Of a DNA stretch of 64,000 bases, positions 45,260-58,620 are shown in pieces; the stretch's first letter is position 1, and each line of letters begins with the position of its first letter. The stretch is taken from NCBI RefSeq assembly GCF_000340215.1, contig NW_006921539.1:1622507-1686506 (forward strand). Direction: 5' to 3'. The translations under genes and the position numbers were made by a program. A model generated the notes under the pieces. That model was not told the origin of the DNA and ran no database searches. It saw nothing but the letters and a program-made list of their open reading frames with translations. The DNA is from Pseudocercospora fijiensis CIRAD86 (lineage: Eukaryota > Ascomycota > Dothideomycetes > Mycosphaerellales > Mycosphaerellaceae).

Positions 45260-46460
45260 GTTTATTAGGAACCCGAGTAAGATAGCTAGGGGAACGCTGC
45301 CCCTACCGTACTAGAGATAACTAGGGACGAGATCTATCGTACCTTCGAGAGTCTCTATACTAGATAGCAGACGATAGAAGCCTAGCTATAAGCTACTCGT
45401 TCCGCGCTCTAATACGCGGAAGCGTCTCGCTAGCCCGGGCCTCCCGAAGCTAGTTTAGTTCGAGACTAGTCTACGAACGAGATCCTAAAAGGACTACTAG
45501 AAACTCTCTCGGCTTCCGGCTAAAACGTAACGGCGTCCCGCGAGTAGAAACTACTATCGTAGGATAGGAAAGCCGAGTCGTTCCGGGACTACCTACTACG
45601 ACTAAGAAGTTCGTACCGAGTTCGTTCCGGGCTAAAACTAAAGCTCTCCGAAGATTACTACTAGGACACTGTATACGATACCCTACCGGCAAAGGAACGC
45701 GCTAGGATACGCTACTTCTAGGAAAGAGGAAGCCTTACGAAAGGAAAGGATCCCGAAGCTTTCTTCTAGCAACTCGAGGACGTCTTCGCGGATAGTAACG
45801 AAGCTATAAAGGCGCTAGAGCAACTCTAAGCCCTAAGGCACTCCTAGGGATAACCTTAGTACGACTACTAGCTAGAATTCGACGGCCTCCTACTAAGCGT
45901 AGGCGGAGACCGTTAGATAGACGATACGAAAATCGGGTATTTAAAGAACACCTTCTTAAACGCGGCTAAGACCTATACTACCGCCGTACTAAAGATTAAG
46001 GATTACTATCTCTATACGGAGGAGGTCGAGCGGATTATAACGAACCTCGAGTCGACAGATTAGTTTAAATAGGCTACGAAACGCTAGCAAGAAAGGAAGA
46101 AAGAAGTAGCGAGTCCTACGGTCGTTATTCCCCCCTATACGGCCCCCGCGACGAACCCGAAGGTCGACTCTAATAGAGACGTAGTTATAAATCCTGCTTA
46201 AACTAACGCTTCCCGTAGAAAGAACCGTAGAGCCTAACAATCGACGGCGGGGAAACCTAGGGCTAAATAGGTCGACTCTATAGAAAGAGAGAAGCGTAAG
46301 GAGAAAAGGCTCTACTTCTGCTATAAAGCGAGCGGACACCGCATTCGAGATTGCTCGTACGCCCCGCCGGCTTAGCCTACTAAGATTAGTATCGCCTCCG
46401 TATAACCTATTCTAGAGGACGCGGAAGAATAGTCGGACTTAAGCAGTTCTAACTCGGGAA
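45260..46460 (+). pseudogene. Gag remnant of element D
   Basis: Plus-strand frame 2. It ends with a CCHC-type knuckle near 46,319 (CYKASGHRIRDC), in which spacing is kept but a Cys appears lost, followed by acidic residues and a stop region before 46,510. RIP stops occur throughout. Confidence 0.65.
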
Positions 46461-46499
46461 AAGAGTAACTCCTACTCGTAGTTAGGAGTCGGGAGTAGA

Positions 46500-49400
46500 T
46501 AGAGTACGGGTAAGGAAATAGGAAGAAGTTAAAAAGGATATAAACGGGAATCTTATATATACCGATATAGTCCTCGAAAATAACGTCGGAACTTCTACTC
46601 TTATCGACGAAGGATACTAGTATTACGCTACAATTAATACGGGCCTAGCTAAAGGCCTCGGACTTAGCTATATTAGCTATAAGTCCCGAGAAGTAAAAGG
46701 AGCGTCGTCGGCAATATAAGACGTGAAAATTGTAGGAGTCGTCGCCTTTCGGATAGAAATTAACGGATTCTAATAAATAGTATACGCTTACGTCGTACCG
46801 GGATTAGCTTTTCCCCTTATCCTAGGGAACCTATAGAAGGCATATAATAAGGTTAGGACTGCGCCTAAGAAACGATAGTACTACTACGGAAGGGCTCGAT
46901 ATTAGATTAAAGAAGGGCGCTATTACCGCGAGGTCGATACGAACGGGAATATCGCTACGATTAACGCCGTAAGAAGCCTACTTGCTACGACAATTGCCGA
47001 GGATATTAAAAAGGCCCTAAAGACGAAGGAATACCCGACGATCGAGGAGCTAAAGAAGAAGCTACCCCCGGAGGTTCGCGATATAGCCGCGCTGTTTTGT
47101 TAAAGGGAAGCCGATAAGTTAGCGCCCTATCGTCCCGGTATCGACTATACGATAGAACTCCGGGAGAAACTAGACGGATCCTAGCCTTAACTCCCTTAGG
47201 GTCCGCTCTATAGTATATCGAAGCAAGAACTCTTAGTCTTACGGAAGTCGCTAGACGAGCTACTAAAGAAGGGGTTTATAAAACCGGCGAACTCTAAAGC
47301 GGCGGCGCCCGTACTATTCGTTAAGAAGCCCGGGGGAGGACTACGGTTCTACTACGACTATAGGGCGCTTAACGCTCTAACGAAGTAGGATAGATACCCC
47401 CTCCTACTAATCCCGGATACTATAAGGAACCTAATAGAGGCCCGGTAGTTAACTAAGATTAACGTAGTCTCGGCCTTCTATAAGATTAGAATAGTAAAAG
47501 GATACGAGTATAAGACGGCCTTCCGGACAAGGCTAGGCTCGTTCGAGTAGCTAGTGTATTCGTTTAGTTTGTCCGGAGCTCCGGCTATATTTTAACGGTA
47601 TATTAATACTCTCCTATAGGAGTATCTAGACGACTTCGCATTAGCGTATATAGACGACGTAGTTATCTACTCGAGCGGGTCGAGGGAAGACTATTTCCGT
47701 AAGGTAAGAGCGGTACTTAAGAAGCTTTAAGACGGAGGCCTTTACCTCGATATTAAAAAGAGCGAATTCGCCTAGAAAAAGATTAAGTACCTAGGATTTA
47801 TCGTTTACGCCGACGGAGGAGGAGTGTTAGCCGACTCCGAGAAGGTAGAAGCTATACGAAAATAGGTAGCACCTAAGACCTAAAAGGAAGTTCGTCGTTT
47901 CTTAAGATTTACGAACTACTACCGCATATTCGTACCGAACTATTCTAAGATCTCCGCACTATTAACTGCGCTTACCGGCAAGGGAACCCCGTTCGCCTAG
48001 GGAAAAGAATAGGACAAAGCGTTCGAGACGCTAAAGGATAAATTCTACCGCGCCCCGGTACTTACCTAGTAGGACCCGTCTCTCCCTACCTTCCTTAAGA
48101 CGGATTGTAGCGGGTTCGCGATTAGGGGCGCTCTTATCTAAGAAAAGGCGGGAATCCGCCGACCGGTAGGCTTCTTTTCGAAGAAACTAAATAAGGCGGA
48201 GATCAATTACGATATCTACGATAAGGAAATGCTCGTAGTCGTGTCTAGTATTAAGTTTTAGGACTCCGAGCTAAAATTATATAGTCCCTTTACGATTTAG
48301 ACGGACTATAAGAACCTAGAATACTTTATAGTAAAGCGCTAGCTATCCGAAAGACAGATCCGATAGTAGGAAGAACTAGCGAAATACTAGTTTATCCTAG
48401 TCTACCGGCCGGGAATCGAAGCTATCCTACCGGATACCTTATCGAGGAGGGAATAAGATACGTTAGGCTAAGACGATAAGCTTTCGAGGTTCCGGAGATT
48501 CTTAGAGCCGGACCTCTCTCTAAACTAGCCGGAAAACGTCTAGATTTCTAGTACTACTATCCGTAGCTTCCCGCGTATAACGAAGGCGAGCCCGTTATCC
48601 CTACTCGTAAACGAAACGGAGCCCGCGTAGCCTTCGCCGGAAAGCGCTAAACTATTCTAGGACCTAGAGATAAACGATATATAAAAGAGCATTATCGAGA
48701 AAGATACGGTATACTAGACGGTAGTACGGAAAATCCGTAAGGGATATAGAATATTGCAACTAGAAATTAAAGCAAAAATTTAGATCGGGGATTATATAAT
48801 AGACCCTAAGGGGTTCCTTCGCTACTACGGTAAGCTCTAGGTTCTAGGAGCCCTAGCGACGACGGAAACCGAATATAAAGATATAGAGGCCGAGGAACTA
48901 TAGTAGGATATACTACGTACGAAGATTATCTAGTCGATCTACGACTCGCCGCTCTACGGCTACCCCGGCCGGGATTCTACTACTTCTATACTAGGTCGCG
49001 ACTTTTACTAGCCGCTATAGTCGAAGCAGGTACGGCAATTCCTATAGAACTGCAACTATTATAGACGTAATAAGGTATAGAGGGAACACAAACACGGCCT
49101 CCTAAAACCCCTACCGGTACCCGACCGTTTCTTCTAGGAAATCTCGATAGACTTTATAACCGACCTGCCGGAGTTAGATAGGAACCGGTATCTATAGGTA
49201 ATTAAAGACCGCCTTAGCAAATAGATCGCTCTTATCGGTACTCCCTCTATAAAAGTAGAGGAATACGCGGTATTGTTTCTAAAATACTAGGTTAGGTATT
49301 ACGGACTTCCTCGTACTATTACTAGCGATAGAGGTACGAATTAGACAAGCACTTTCTAGAGGGAGATATATCGACTACTCGGCGTAAAGTAGAGGTTAAG

Positions 49401-50256
49401 CTCCGCCTACTACCTACAAACCGACGGGGGTCCGGAGCGCGTAAACTAAGATATATAAGCTTACCTACGGAACTATATTAACTAGATACAGTCCGATTGG
49501 AACTAATAGCTTCCTACGGTAGAACTAGCGTTTAACGGGAGACACTAAGCGGGGTTAGGAATAAGCTCTTTCTTCGCGACTTACGGTTACAAATCTACCT
49601 CCCCCGTTGCGTTAGAAGAGGACCTAGCTATCGATAGACGGCTAACTACCGCGAAACAGGCGGAGGAGTTCGTAAATAAGATTAAGAAGATCTTAGATCT
49701 ATACTAAGTATAAATAGCGGAGGCCGTATAGAAGTAAGAGGACAGCGCGAACAAGACTAGAACTCTAGCGCCGGTATATCGTATCGGAGACAAGGTCTAG
49801 CTCGACCTAAGGAATTACTAGACCGGTAGACTAAAGAAGAGCCTCGACTCGAAGCACGCTAAGTATACGGTAGAAGAGGTGTTATCGCCTATCTTAGTAC
49901 GACTCTCGGGGATACCTAGCAACATTTACCTAGTATTCTATACCGACCTTCTAAGACTTGCGAGCCGGGACCCCCTTCTAGGGCAGGTAACCGACGACGA
50001 ATAGCCGGACCCTATCTTAATCGAGACGTATAAAGAATAGCAGGTCGAAGAAATCCTATACGCCCGAAAAAAGAAGCGAGGCCGAGGGCGAGAAGCACTC
50101 GTAAAATAGAACGGGTACTATAAACCTACGTAGGAACCCCTAGACTATATCGCGGATACCTCCGCGCTAGACAACTTCGAAGCGAAATATAGACAAATCG
50201 AGGAGAACGACGGGCCTCTAGGAGATTAGGAGAAGAGAGGAAAATAGAAGAAATAA
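46500..50256 (+). pseudogene. Pol remnant with chromodomain (element D)
   Basis: Plus-strand frame 1, one base off from gag, readable for about 1,250 codons through TAG/TAA. Protease: TLIDEGYQYYATINTGLA near 46,597. [22 protein letters not shown] near 47,266 and active site YIDDVVIYS from 47,647. RNase H: FLKTDCSGFAIRGALI near 48,094. Connection: LPDTLSRRE near 48,430. Integrase: PVPDRFW near 49,120, ISIDFITDLPELDRNRYL near 49,145 and TSDRGTN near 49,320. Chromodomain: QVEEILYARKKKRGRGREAL near 50,043 with NGYYKPT. The chromodomain would direct integration to methylated-H3K9 chromatin, consistent with landing inside older repeats. Confidence 0.85.
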
Positions 50257-51595
50257 CGCGGCAACCTAGAGTTTTTCCGCGGAGTAACGGGTTTATAGAT
50301 TCTAGGGACTTTTGCTAACTTCTAGAGTTTGGATTTTCTTACTAACTTACTAGACTTAGAATTACTAGAACACTAGAGAAGAGAAATATAATTTAGAGCC
50401 GAGAAGAATTTCATTTAGGTATTTATAAGTAAGTGTCGGGTCTCCGCCCGAAATTAGAAGGTTACCTTAGGACTATAAAAAAAAATAATAATAACATATC
50501 CGAAACCACCTAGAAACCCCTAGAAAACCTACGGAAACCTTTACTCCTCTAGCGGATCTAGACGATTATTACTAAGACAGAGGGCGGTCGGAACGCTACT
50601 AAAAAAGAAAGGTTAGCGAGAGAAAGTCGAAGGGTAGCGAGGAACTTACGTCTAAGTCTATTAAGCTACGACATTAGCGACGGTGTTCGTTACCTCCGAG
50701 GCGACAGCGCTAAAACAAACGGTTAGCGAGGGTTTTGTCGCGGGAAACGGAGAATCTTACCTAGATAATAACCCCTACGGCTAGAGAGACTTAAGGGCTT
50801 TCTAAGCCTTAAGAACCTTAAGAAGCTCGGAGTACTTCTTAGCGACATTAGCGCGGGTCGCGCGGGTATAGCTAGCGTAGGCTACGTAGGCTATTTAAGG
50901 ACTAAATAGTTAGCGAGAGATTTAATACGGGAATCGCGATAACTTATAGTAGGGCGTAGGCAATTCTCTTACGAGCGCAATTAGCGTAAGCCCTAGAGCT
51001 AGCGGGCTTAAGAAAAGTTAGTAGATCCTGCGACGAATCGGACCGGGACCTTATAAATTAGTCGGCGCAGTCTTCGCCGGAGTTATAGCAACTAACGTAG
51101 TAAATTCGACGAGCTATCTAGGACAAGTTAATTTTACGAAGGGAACTAAGGAGGAAGGGGAAGGACTTGCGGTATTAGTAGTAGTAGTAGTAGTAGTAGT
51201 AGTAGAGGTATATATAAAGAAAAGAGGAAGAAGAAGAAGAAGAGGGAAATATTAATACTCCTAGAAGGCGACGCCGAAGTAAAGGTCGCGAAAGCAAAGG
51301 AAAGCGCGATTATAAGTAAAGCGTTTAAAAGCGCAGTTACGGCGCGTTCTAGAAGGCGGTAAGTAGGCAAAAGAGCGCGGTTTAGCAGTCGCGAAGAAAG
51401 TTATAGTCGTTAAAACCCTAGGTACGGCAACCCCGACCGGAAAGTAGCGGAAACCCTAATCGCAAAGGAGGAAACTACGAGCGCGTTACTCTAGAGAAGC
51501 TTAGATAGGTATAGATCTAACGGATAAAGTAATAGCGATAGAAACTACGGAGGGCTTTCTATCCCCGCTAAGGAAGGGGAGGAGGACGGGGGTAA
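50257..51595 (+). other. 3' untranslated region of element D
   Basis: 1.34 kb between pol and the 3' LTR. It has no coding resemblance in any frame that I can defend. It contains a (TAG)10 tract (51,176-51,205), a GAA-rich patch (51,221-51,245) and the polypurine tract. Confidence 0.55.
51176..51205. repeat. (TAG)n microsatellite
   Basis: Ten uninterrupted TAG units. If derived by RIP from CAG/TGG repeats it could mark a former Gln- or Trp-codon run, but it lies outside the recognised pol frame. Confidence 0.85.
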
Positions 51596-51782
51596 TATAA
51601 AGGGCTACGCCCTAGGTAGAAAGCGCTAGCCTTAGGCATTCGGCCTACGCGACTCTAACCTACTACTTAGCGCTTAGCGCACTACACAAAACCATTCGGA
51701 TTCACGTAGATAGACTTAGCTCTTTATCGAACCTATTAAGTCTTATATCTAGTATCTACGTACGCGTTGCTTACCTGTAATA
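51596..51782 (+). repeat. 3' LTR of element D
   Basis: 187 bp, followed by TSD GTAGT. It keeps some CA dinucleotides (for example CACAAAACCA) that the left copy has lost. Confidence 0.92.
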
Positions 51783-52299
51783 GTAGTATAGGTAAGGTTA
51801 TATCTATAGGCGCAGCGACAATAGTAAGTAATGTTAATAATAGCGGCGCTAGTCGTCTTAGCGCTAACTTTACCTCGCTCCTAATCTCCTCCTTCTACTA
51901 ATAACACACTCCGTAATACCGTTACTAATATAGCCGCGCCGGCCGTGCCGCCCTTTAGTATAGGCGAGACGCTATCGTTATTATTATTATTACTATTCTA
52001 CGCGTATACGCACCGCCCTCGCCGATCGCCTAGGCCTCGAGGCCTCGATAGAAGGAAGGAACAAGAAGGGGCGTTAAAAGGAGGGTCTTATAGGGTACGC
52101 TAGTAAAGAGGTAGGTTCCTTAAAAGAGTAGGCGATTAGTTAATAGTTATAGCGCGTTTGTTAACGCTCGGTGCGTATCTACTATAGTAGTATAGTCTTA
52201 TTATCCTTTGTTGCCGACAATTGCTTGCCTCTAATTAGTTAGCTAATAGCACCCCGGGGATAGTATTAATCCTAGGCTTAGTAGTAATATTATAGGCAT

Positions 52300-55200
52300 T
52301 ATAAGCTCTTAGCCTTCTTCGTGTTCTTTACGCTAGTCTAATATTCATCTAACAACTTAGTTATATCCTTAAACGAGTCTTTAGCCTCCTATAAGTCCTA
52401 TTTAGGTAAATAGCCTTGCTATCTTAATAGGTACTCCTTCTTGCCCTACCTAGTCCGATACTTTAGGATACGTTCTACAGACTATAGCTCTTTACTATTA
52501 GCTAAGACTTCTTCTAACTTAGTAGGCGCTTTATCGCCTTTACGCTAGTAGTATAGTTTAAGGAGGGATACGTAGAAGGTGTTATAGATAGTGTAATAAG
52601 GTAGAAGCTATAACTAATAGGCCTATGCGGAGGAGCCCTTAACTTCTCGAATACGGAATAGGCTAATGTATCTTAGTACGAGCTTAGGCCTTGTTTTGCT
52701 ATTAGGGGATAGGTGTTTGCGGATACGGAGGTTCTTTGTGCTAAGCATAACTATATCGCCTTACTTAAAGGTTATTAGCATATAGTGTTTGTTATAGTAG
52801 GCCTTCTAATAGGCCTAGGCCTTTACTAGTTTGTTAGCTATGTTAGCGTGAATTTCTCGCATCTTCTAAACCCTCTTAATAGCCGCTAGTGTTTTAGGTT
52901 GACCTTAACCCGCTTCCCTTTCCTTACGCTCGGCCTCGAGCGACAAGGGGTCTTATAGCATAGTAGCGTTTTAGCCTATTATAGCGAAATAAGGTAATAC
53001 CTTAGTAGATAAGTAGATACTGTTATTATATACGAATTCGGCTAGTTATAGGAGGTTAACCTAGTCGTTAGGGTTCTTATTAATATAGCTACGTAGGTAC
53101 TGCTATAGCGTAGCATTCTGCCTCTCGGTCTAGCTATCTGTTTATAGATAGAATGCTATAGACAGGCGATGCTTGAGTCTTAGCTATAGGCATATCTTAC
53201 TCTAATAGTAAGATATAAATGTCGAGCCTCGGTTAGAGACTATCCCCTTAGGGGTTCCCTAATAGCTATAGAAGATGTTATTCTATAGTAACTTAGCTAA
53301 GTTAATAGCTGTCTAATCCTTCCTAGTAGGGATATAACGAGCGCCCTTAGTAAATCGGTCTACAACGACTAGGATAGCGTTAAAGATGTCTTTGCTTCCT
53401 CTTCGCTTAGTAGGGGGAAGACCTATAATAAAATCTATTATAAGCTCTACAAATAGCTTCTTTAGAACAGGGAGTAAAGACAACTCGCTAAATAGTAAGT
53501 GCTTTAGTGCTTTGACTCGCTAGCATACTATATAGGTCTATATATACTCCTTTATATGCCGCTTACTATTCGGCTAGTAGTATATACGCGATAGTAACTC
53601 GTGCGACCTCTCTATACTATAGTAACTAGCGAGTTTACTATTATAGTGCCTCTTTAAAAGCTCTTGTCTACTCGATTGTTTAGCGGGGATATAGTATCTG
53701 CCCTTAAACTTTAAGTAACCTTTGTCGTCGATCGACTAATTGTTATTACTCTTGCTAGATCGGGTCGCCCGCCTACTTACAAGCCTATTAATACGCTCGA
53801 TAGCAAAGGCGTCCCTCTACTAAGCACGCAACAGCTTATCTATAAACGATTGACTATCCCTATTTATAAGGTTATTTAATAGCACCCTCGCTATCGAACG
53901 AGGTACGCATTATATATATCTAATAGTACTAGTAGCCGGATTAACTACAACCTCTTCTATAGTACTATCGCTATAGATAGCAATATCTTCAATCGAGTCG
54001 TTATAGCTCGAGCGATCTACGTCCTTTTTAACGTATACTAGAAGAACGACAACTCCGCTATAGTATTTGTTACCGCCGCGGGGTCCGGAAGTCCGCTTAT
54101 CCTACGCCTACTTTATAGCAAGGTCTATAGCAATCTTATACTGCAGGGTTGGAAATAGAGAATTAATGTATTAGGTTTCGCTATCGTAATTAGGTCGCCT
54201 CGATAGGCTATTAGTAGGGTTACTTACGCCTAGCCGATATAATATATTAAAATCGAACCTAGCGAGGTAGACGGCCTATCTAGCCTATCGACCTATAACC
54301 CTAGTAACCTTCGTAATTCTACGGAGGTTGTTATAGTCCGTATAGACCTAAATAGGGTGCTAAGCACTATCGAGATAATAGCGCTAGTGCTTAAAGGCTT
54401 CTACGATTGCTAGGAGCTCTTGCTCGTAGGTCTCGTACCGACGTTCTATATCGATTATCTTCCGTAAAAAGAAGGCAATCGGGTGCTAATAGGTATTATT
54501 AGCCTGCTATAATATAATAGCTAATACAGCGAACTGTAAAGCGTTAGTTTCAATTCGGATCTGCTTGCTTAGTACGAAATAGTGTAACAAGGGGACATTA
54601 GTAAAGCGTTGCTTTAGGCCGTTAAAAGCGGCTTGTGCTCTATTAGTCTATTTGAACTCTCTAGTTAGGTTGGCCTTGGTTTTAATAAGCTTAGTTAGGG
54701 GCATTACATGCCGTAAATAGCCCTTAATAAACCGACGGTAGAAGTTAGCAAAACCTAGGAATAATTGAAGCTCTTTAATAGACGTAGGAACAGGCTATTT
54801 AGTAATTGTTTTAATCCGGTTAGGATTAGCCTTAACACCCTCGGTTGAAATAAGGAAGCTAAGGAATAATACCTCTTTAGAAGCAAAGGTGCATTTAGAA
54901 GGTTTGTAATATAGTCTATAGGCTCGTAGGCGGTCGAGGACCTTACGCACTACGGCCTAGTATTCTGCAATATTAGGTAAATGTATATAAACTAGGATGT
55001 TATCTAGGTAGACTATATAGAGATAGTCTAATAGACCCGAAAGGGCCCGATTAATATAGGACTAGAATATTACAGGGGCATTAGCTAAGCCGAATAGTAT
55101 AACTAAGTATTCGAAATAGCTATAGCGAGTACGGAAGGCTGTTTTCTATTCGTCGCCCTTACGAATGCGGATACGATAGTACGCATCCTTAATGTCTAGT

Positions 55201-57529
55201 ATAGTATAGTAGTAAGCGCTAGAAAGGCGATCGAGGGTCTTATTAATAAGCGGAAGTAGATAGCGGTCTTTAATAGTAACAGCATTAAGTCTACGGTAAT
55301 CGACGTATAACCGTAGGCTACTATCCTTCTTTAGAATAAATAGGATTAGTGTACTAGCAGGGCTGTTACTATACCGAATGCGACCGTTAGCTAGGTTTTC
55401 CTCTAGGTACTTACGCAATACAGCGAGCTCTCGTTTACTAAGGTTATAGAGGGGACTAAAAGGAACCTCTTTGCCCTCTATAATGTTAATCTTATAATCT
55501 GTCTCCTTGAATATAGGCAATTTCGATGCTAAGTAGTGTTTAAACACATTAATATAGGTCTCTCAAATAGGCTCTAGTATACGTTCGAGCTAATTAGAGT
55601 CTATGCCGTTAGGGGGCATAGGTTCTTCGTTATCCCTACCGAGCAGGTCGGTAGTCGGATTAGCTAGGGTTAGGTTGCTAATAAATAGGACCCTAATATC
55701 GTTAGGGCACTCGCTAATATTAATGTGTTTAATGTCCTCTTTCCTAGCGATTCTAAATCGCTACTATTAGCTGCCTAGGTCTATAACTATAGCATAGTAC
55801 TTAAGAACAGGGTTGCTAATAACAATATCGGATAGGAGGCTATCTATGTCTACCGCATAGGCAGTAAAGTTTAGTAGGCGTTCATTTCCGAGGTCGTCTT
55901 TTAGAACTATAGGAATATAGTAGGCTCTGTAGGTCAAGTGCCGAGCGTTATTAAACTAAGCAAGGGTTAGTAGGTTAGTCTTCGGCAGTTGTCGAAGGTC
56001 TAATTGCTTAGCTAGGTAATAGCTAATAAGGGCGCTAACTGAATTTCCGGGGTCTAGTATAACCTTTGCCTTATAGTTAGTATCGGGCCTAGATATAAGA
56101 CAGGTACGTATAATAGCTAGTACAATGTCGATAGTCTTACGCCGTACGAGGCTAACAGTTAGTGCGGCGCTTACTCTTTTTTCGAAGGTTAGCCTATAGG
56201 AGTAGCGTTAGCTGCTAAGAGGTGCTTTCGGTGCTTAGTAGTAGTACGGTCGATTCGGGCCTAGTCCTTAGGTTTGTCGTATTAGCCTAGTAGATAGCTA
56301 GTACTATTACAATTGAAGCACTTTAGTCCGGTTAGGGGATTGCTATAGCTATTGCCGCTATTGTTAGCCGAGCGATTAGTACTATAGGGATACGAGCCCC
56401 TTCTACGGCCCCTATCGCGGCCTCCTCTATATAGCCGCCGGCTACGGCTTCTTCTACGATCGTTACTGTTCCTATTGTTAGTATTATTGTCCTAGTAGGA
56501 ACCTTAGTTTCCTCCGCGGCTACGGTTGCTACGGTTACTAGCAGGTCGGATCCTTAATTCTAGTTGTTACTAGAGCTAGACAGCTCGTTTAGCTATTTCT
56601 ACCTCGACTATAAATTGAATGCGTATTAGGTTAGTCTATTCAAACACACGGCGGCGGTCCAATTTAAGGACTAGTTCCTATCGCAATTTAGGGCGTATTT
56701 CGGAAATCTAGATAGAGTCGGTCTTAGCTAGCAGATCGTCCTCGAGGGTCTTTAAATAGGCCTTAAATAAGCGGGCCGATTAACTAGTCTTTTGTTTAGC
56801 TCGAGGGTGTTAGTCCTAAGCGTGTTATTGCCTTAGTATAGGGTTTCTAAGGGTGTCTAGCATAATAGTTTTGTAGGTCTGCTACTAAATAGCGGTCTAG
56901 TCGTCGAGGGAGTCGAAATAGTTATCCTATATGCGCTTTAGGTCGCTATTGATATACTATATAGCATATACGACTAAGGAGTAGTCGTCTAGTAGCGCTC
57001 TTAGTACATTGCGCTAGTTGAGTTTATAGTTACGAATGTAGTCGTTGTACTGTTTTCGACTAGAGCTATTAAACATAGTGCAGTCCTTAAGCTTAGTATC
57101 CTTCTTTTGAATAGAAGGTCCTACTACTAGTTATAGTCTAGCAGTAGTTGTTAGGGCTTCCTATAGGCGGCGAATCTCGAGGAGATTATCCTTTAGCTGT
57201 TGTTCTTAACGTAGGGTAGTAAGCCTATTTCGGGTAGCTTCCTAAAGTCTCGCTACTAGCTAGGGGCTAAAGGCTAGCTAGCTATATCGTCGATTAACAA
57301 TGTTGTTAAGAATGTCGTTAATAGGCAATTCTAGATCGTTACCTAGGATTACAGGTTCTTCTTTAGCAGGCTTAGTAGCAGGCCCTTTAGTAGGAGGCAC
57401 TTTAGTAGGTGCTTTAGTAGGCACTTTAGTAGGCACTATGCTACTAGCGTTGTTATTGCTAGCGCTGCTAGCGGCAGCACGGTTGTTGTTACTTCGCGAT
57501 AAGCCGGCTATTATAATAGGGGGTAACAC
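52300..57529 (-). pseudogene. Gag-pol remnant with chromodomain (element C)
   Basis: Minus-strand match to element A along its whole length. The gag start near 57,529 has the Pro/Thr/Lys repeat (PTKVPTKAPTKVPPTK). The zinc-knuckle region is near 56,310. An open reverse transcriptase stretch (55,547-55,146, 133 codons) contains KRELAVLRKYLEENLANGRI, LYVDYRRLNAVTIKD and ILDIKDAYYRIRIRKGDE. The chromodomain lies at about 52,495-52,330. RIP stops elsewhere. The part distal to the chromodomain lies left of element D (44,263-45,034). Confidence 0.8.
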
Positions 57530-57784
57530 TAATAATATATTGTTAGTCCCTAAGATACGGATATAGCGGAATTAGTAGATATTAGTCTAGTACGATTAAC
57601 TTAGTATAATAGGCCGTATAGAAGGCCTTGCTTAATAATTAGTACAGTTATTCTAATAGAATAGTGTATATAGATCCCGCCTCGGGCGCAATATAGTTAG
57701 ATTAACGGTTTTCGTAGCTATACCGCTAAAAGCTTAAAATAAGGACTATCTAGCTACTGCCCTTAAAGGGTAGATCGAATACTA

Positions 57785-57982
57785 TATAAAAAGGGTTATG
57801 TTAGTAGGTAGATAGGGTAGTAGTAAATTAGTATAGTATTCGATAGAGAGCTAAGAGGAGAGGGAGGAAGATAGGTAAGTTAGCCTAACGCTAAGCGCTA
57901 AGCCCTGCCTAAGGCATTAAGACCCTAGCTTCACTCGAGCCTAGTTATATACTAATTACGTATAACCTCTTTAGTCCTAACA
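57785..57982 (-). repeat. 5' LTR of element C
   Basis: 198 bp; outer end GTCCTAACA next to TSD AAGAG (57983-57987). Confidence 0.92.
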
Positions 57983-57987
57983 AAGAG

Positions 57988-58620
57988 GGTCTTACTCGAC
58001 AACGTCGGCTTCGGGAAGAGGCTAAGCAGTATTTTGATAACTATAATGCTATTAATTAGGAACCTCTAAAGGTTAGCGATATAGTCCTTCTATACTAGTC
58101 CGAACTAGAGTATAGTTACTCCTATCTCCTATAAGCTAGCCTTTAAGTAGAAGGGTCCTTATAGAGTAAAGGAGGTCCTTTACTCGGGTTCCGTATATCT
58201 TCTTTAGGAGCTAGATAGTGCTACCTTAAAGCACACTCACCCTCGGGCTAATCTAAAGAAGATCGTTAAGTTACGAGAACCTGCCCGCCCTCCGCCGACC
58301 GAGGAGGAAGTTAGTGCCTCCGTAGACCCTCTACCGTCCTTAGATGCCTATCGGGAGGAGGATCCTGCCGCTATTCTAGATCCTATTCTACCTAGGAACT
58401 ATACCTATCCCTAGATTCGTCTTAGTAAGCTATTAGGAATAACTTAAGAACAAAGGGAGGGTTATATACGGATTAACTATATATAGAGCGTTTCCGATAT
58501 TAATTCCGATTCTAATAGTAAACTAGACTTCTAGCTATCTAATACTAACTCCGAGGAACCTAACTAGTCTAGCGATAAAGACCGCCTAGAATTATAGCTA
58601 GACGACCCCGAGACTAAATA
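57988..58620 (+). pseudogene. Integrase C-terminal remnant of element F, 3' part
   Basis: Continues the pol frame of F after element C: GLTRQRRLREEAKQYFDNYN, then LKVSDIVLLYQSELEYSYSY, the SH3-like 'GDLVLL' region of Gypsy integrases. A Pro/Glu-rich tail ends near the TAA at 58,618. Confidence 0.7.

Larger units (their letters stand above)
45040..51782 (+). mobile_element. Element D: Ty3/Gypsy chromovirus, innermost insertion
   Basis: 6,743 bp with 187-bp LTRs (45040-45226 and 51596-51782) and perfect TSD GTAGT (45035-45039 and 51783-51787). LTR starts TGTAAAGGG (the right copy has TATAAAGGG). A long purine tract (51,570-51,592) precedes the right LTR. Plus-strand order: gag with zinc knuckle, protease, RT, RNase H, integrase, chromodomain, 1.3-kb 3' leader. 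By eye the two LTRs differ at nine positions, all transitions. It belongs to a different family from A and C. Confidence 0.93.
44065..57982 (-). mobile_element. Element C: Ty3/Gypsy chromovirus inserted in F, split by element D
   Basis: 198-bp LTRs (44065-44262 and 57785-57982) with perfect TSD AAGAG (44060-44064 and 57983-57987). Without element D it is about 7.2 kb, the same size as element A, and it is the same family throughout. It reads on the minus strand. Removing element C and one AAGAG restores the integrase frame of F. Confidence 0.92.

Noticed and set aside
45989..46339. 116-aa minus-strand frame in element D
   Set aside because: Antisense to the gag region with its zinc knuckle on the plus strand.
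51176..51245. TAG and GAA repeats as a telomere- or centromere-like array
   Set aside because: Only about 30 and 25 bp, inside the 3' region of element D; ordinary microsatellites.
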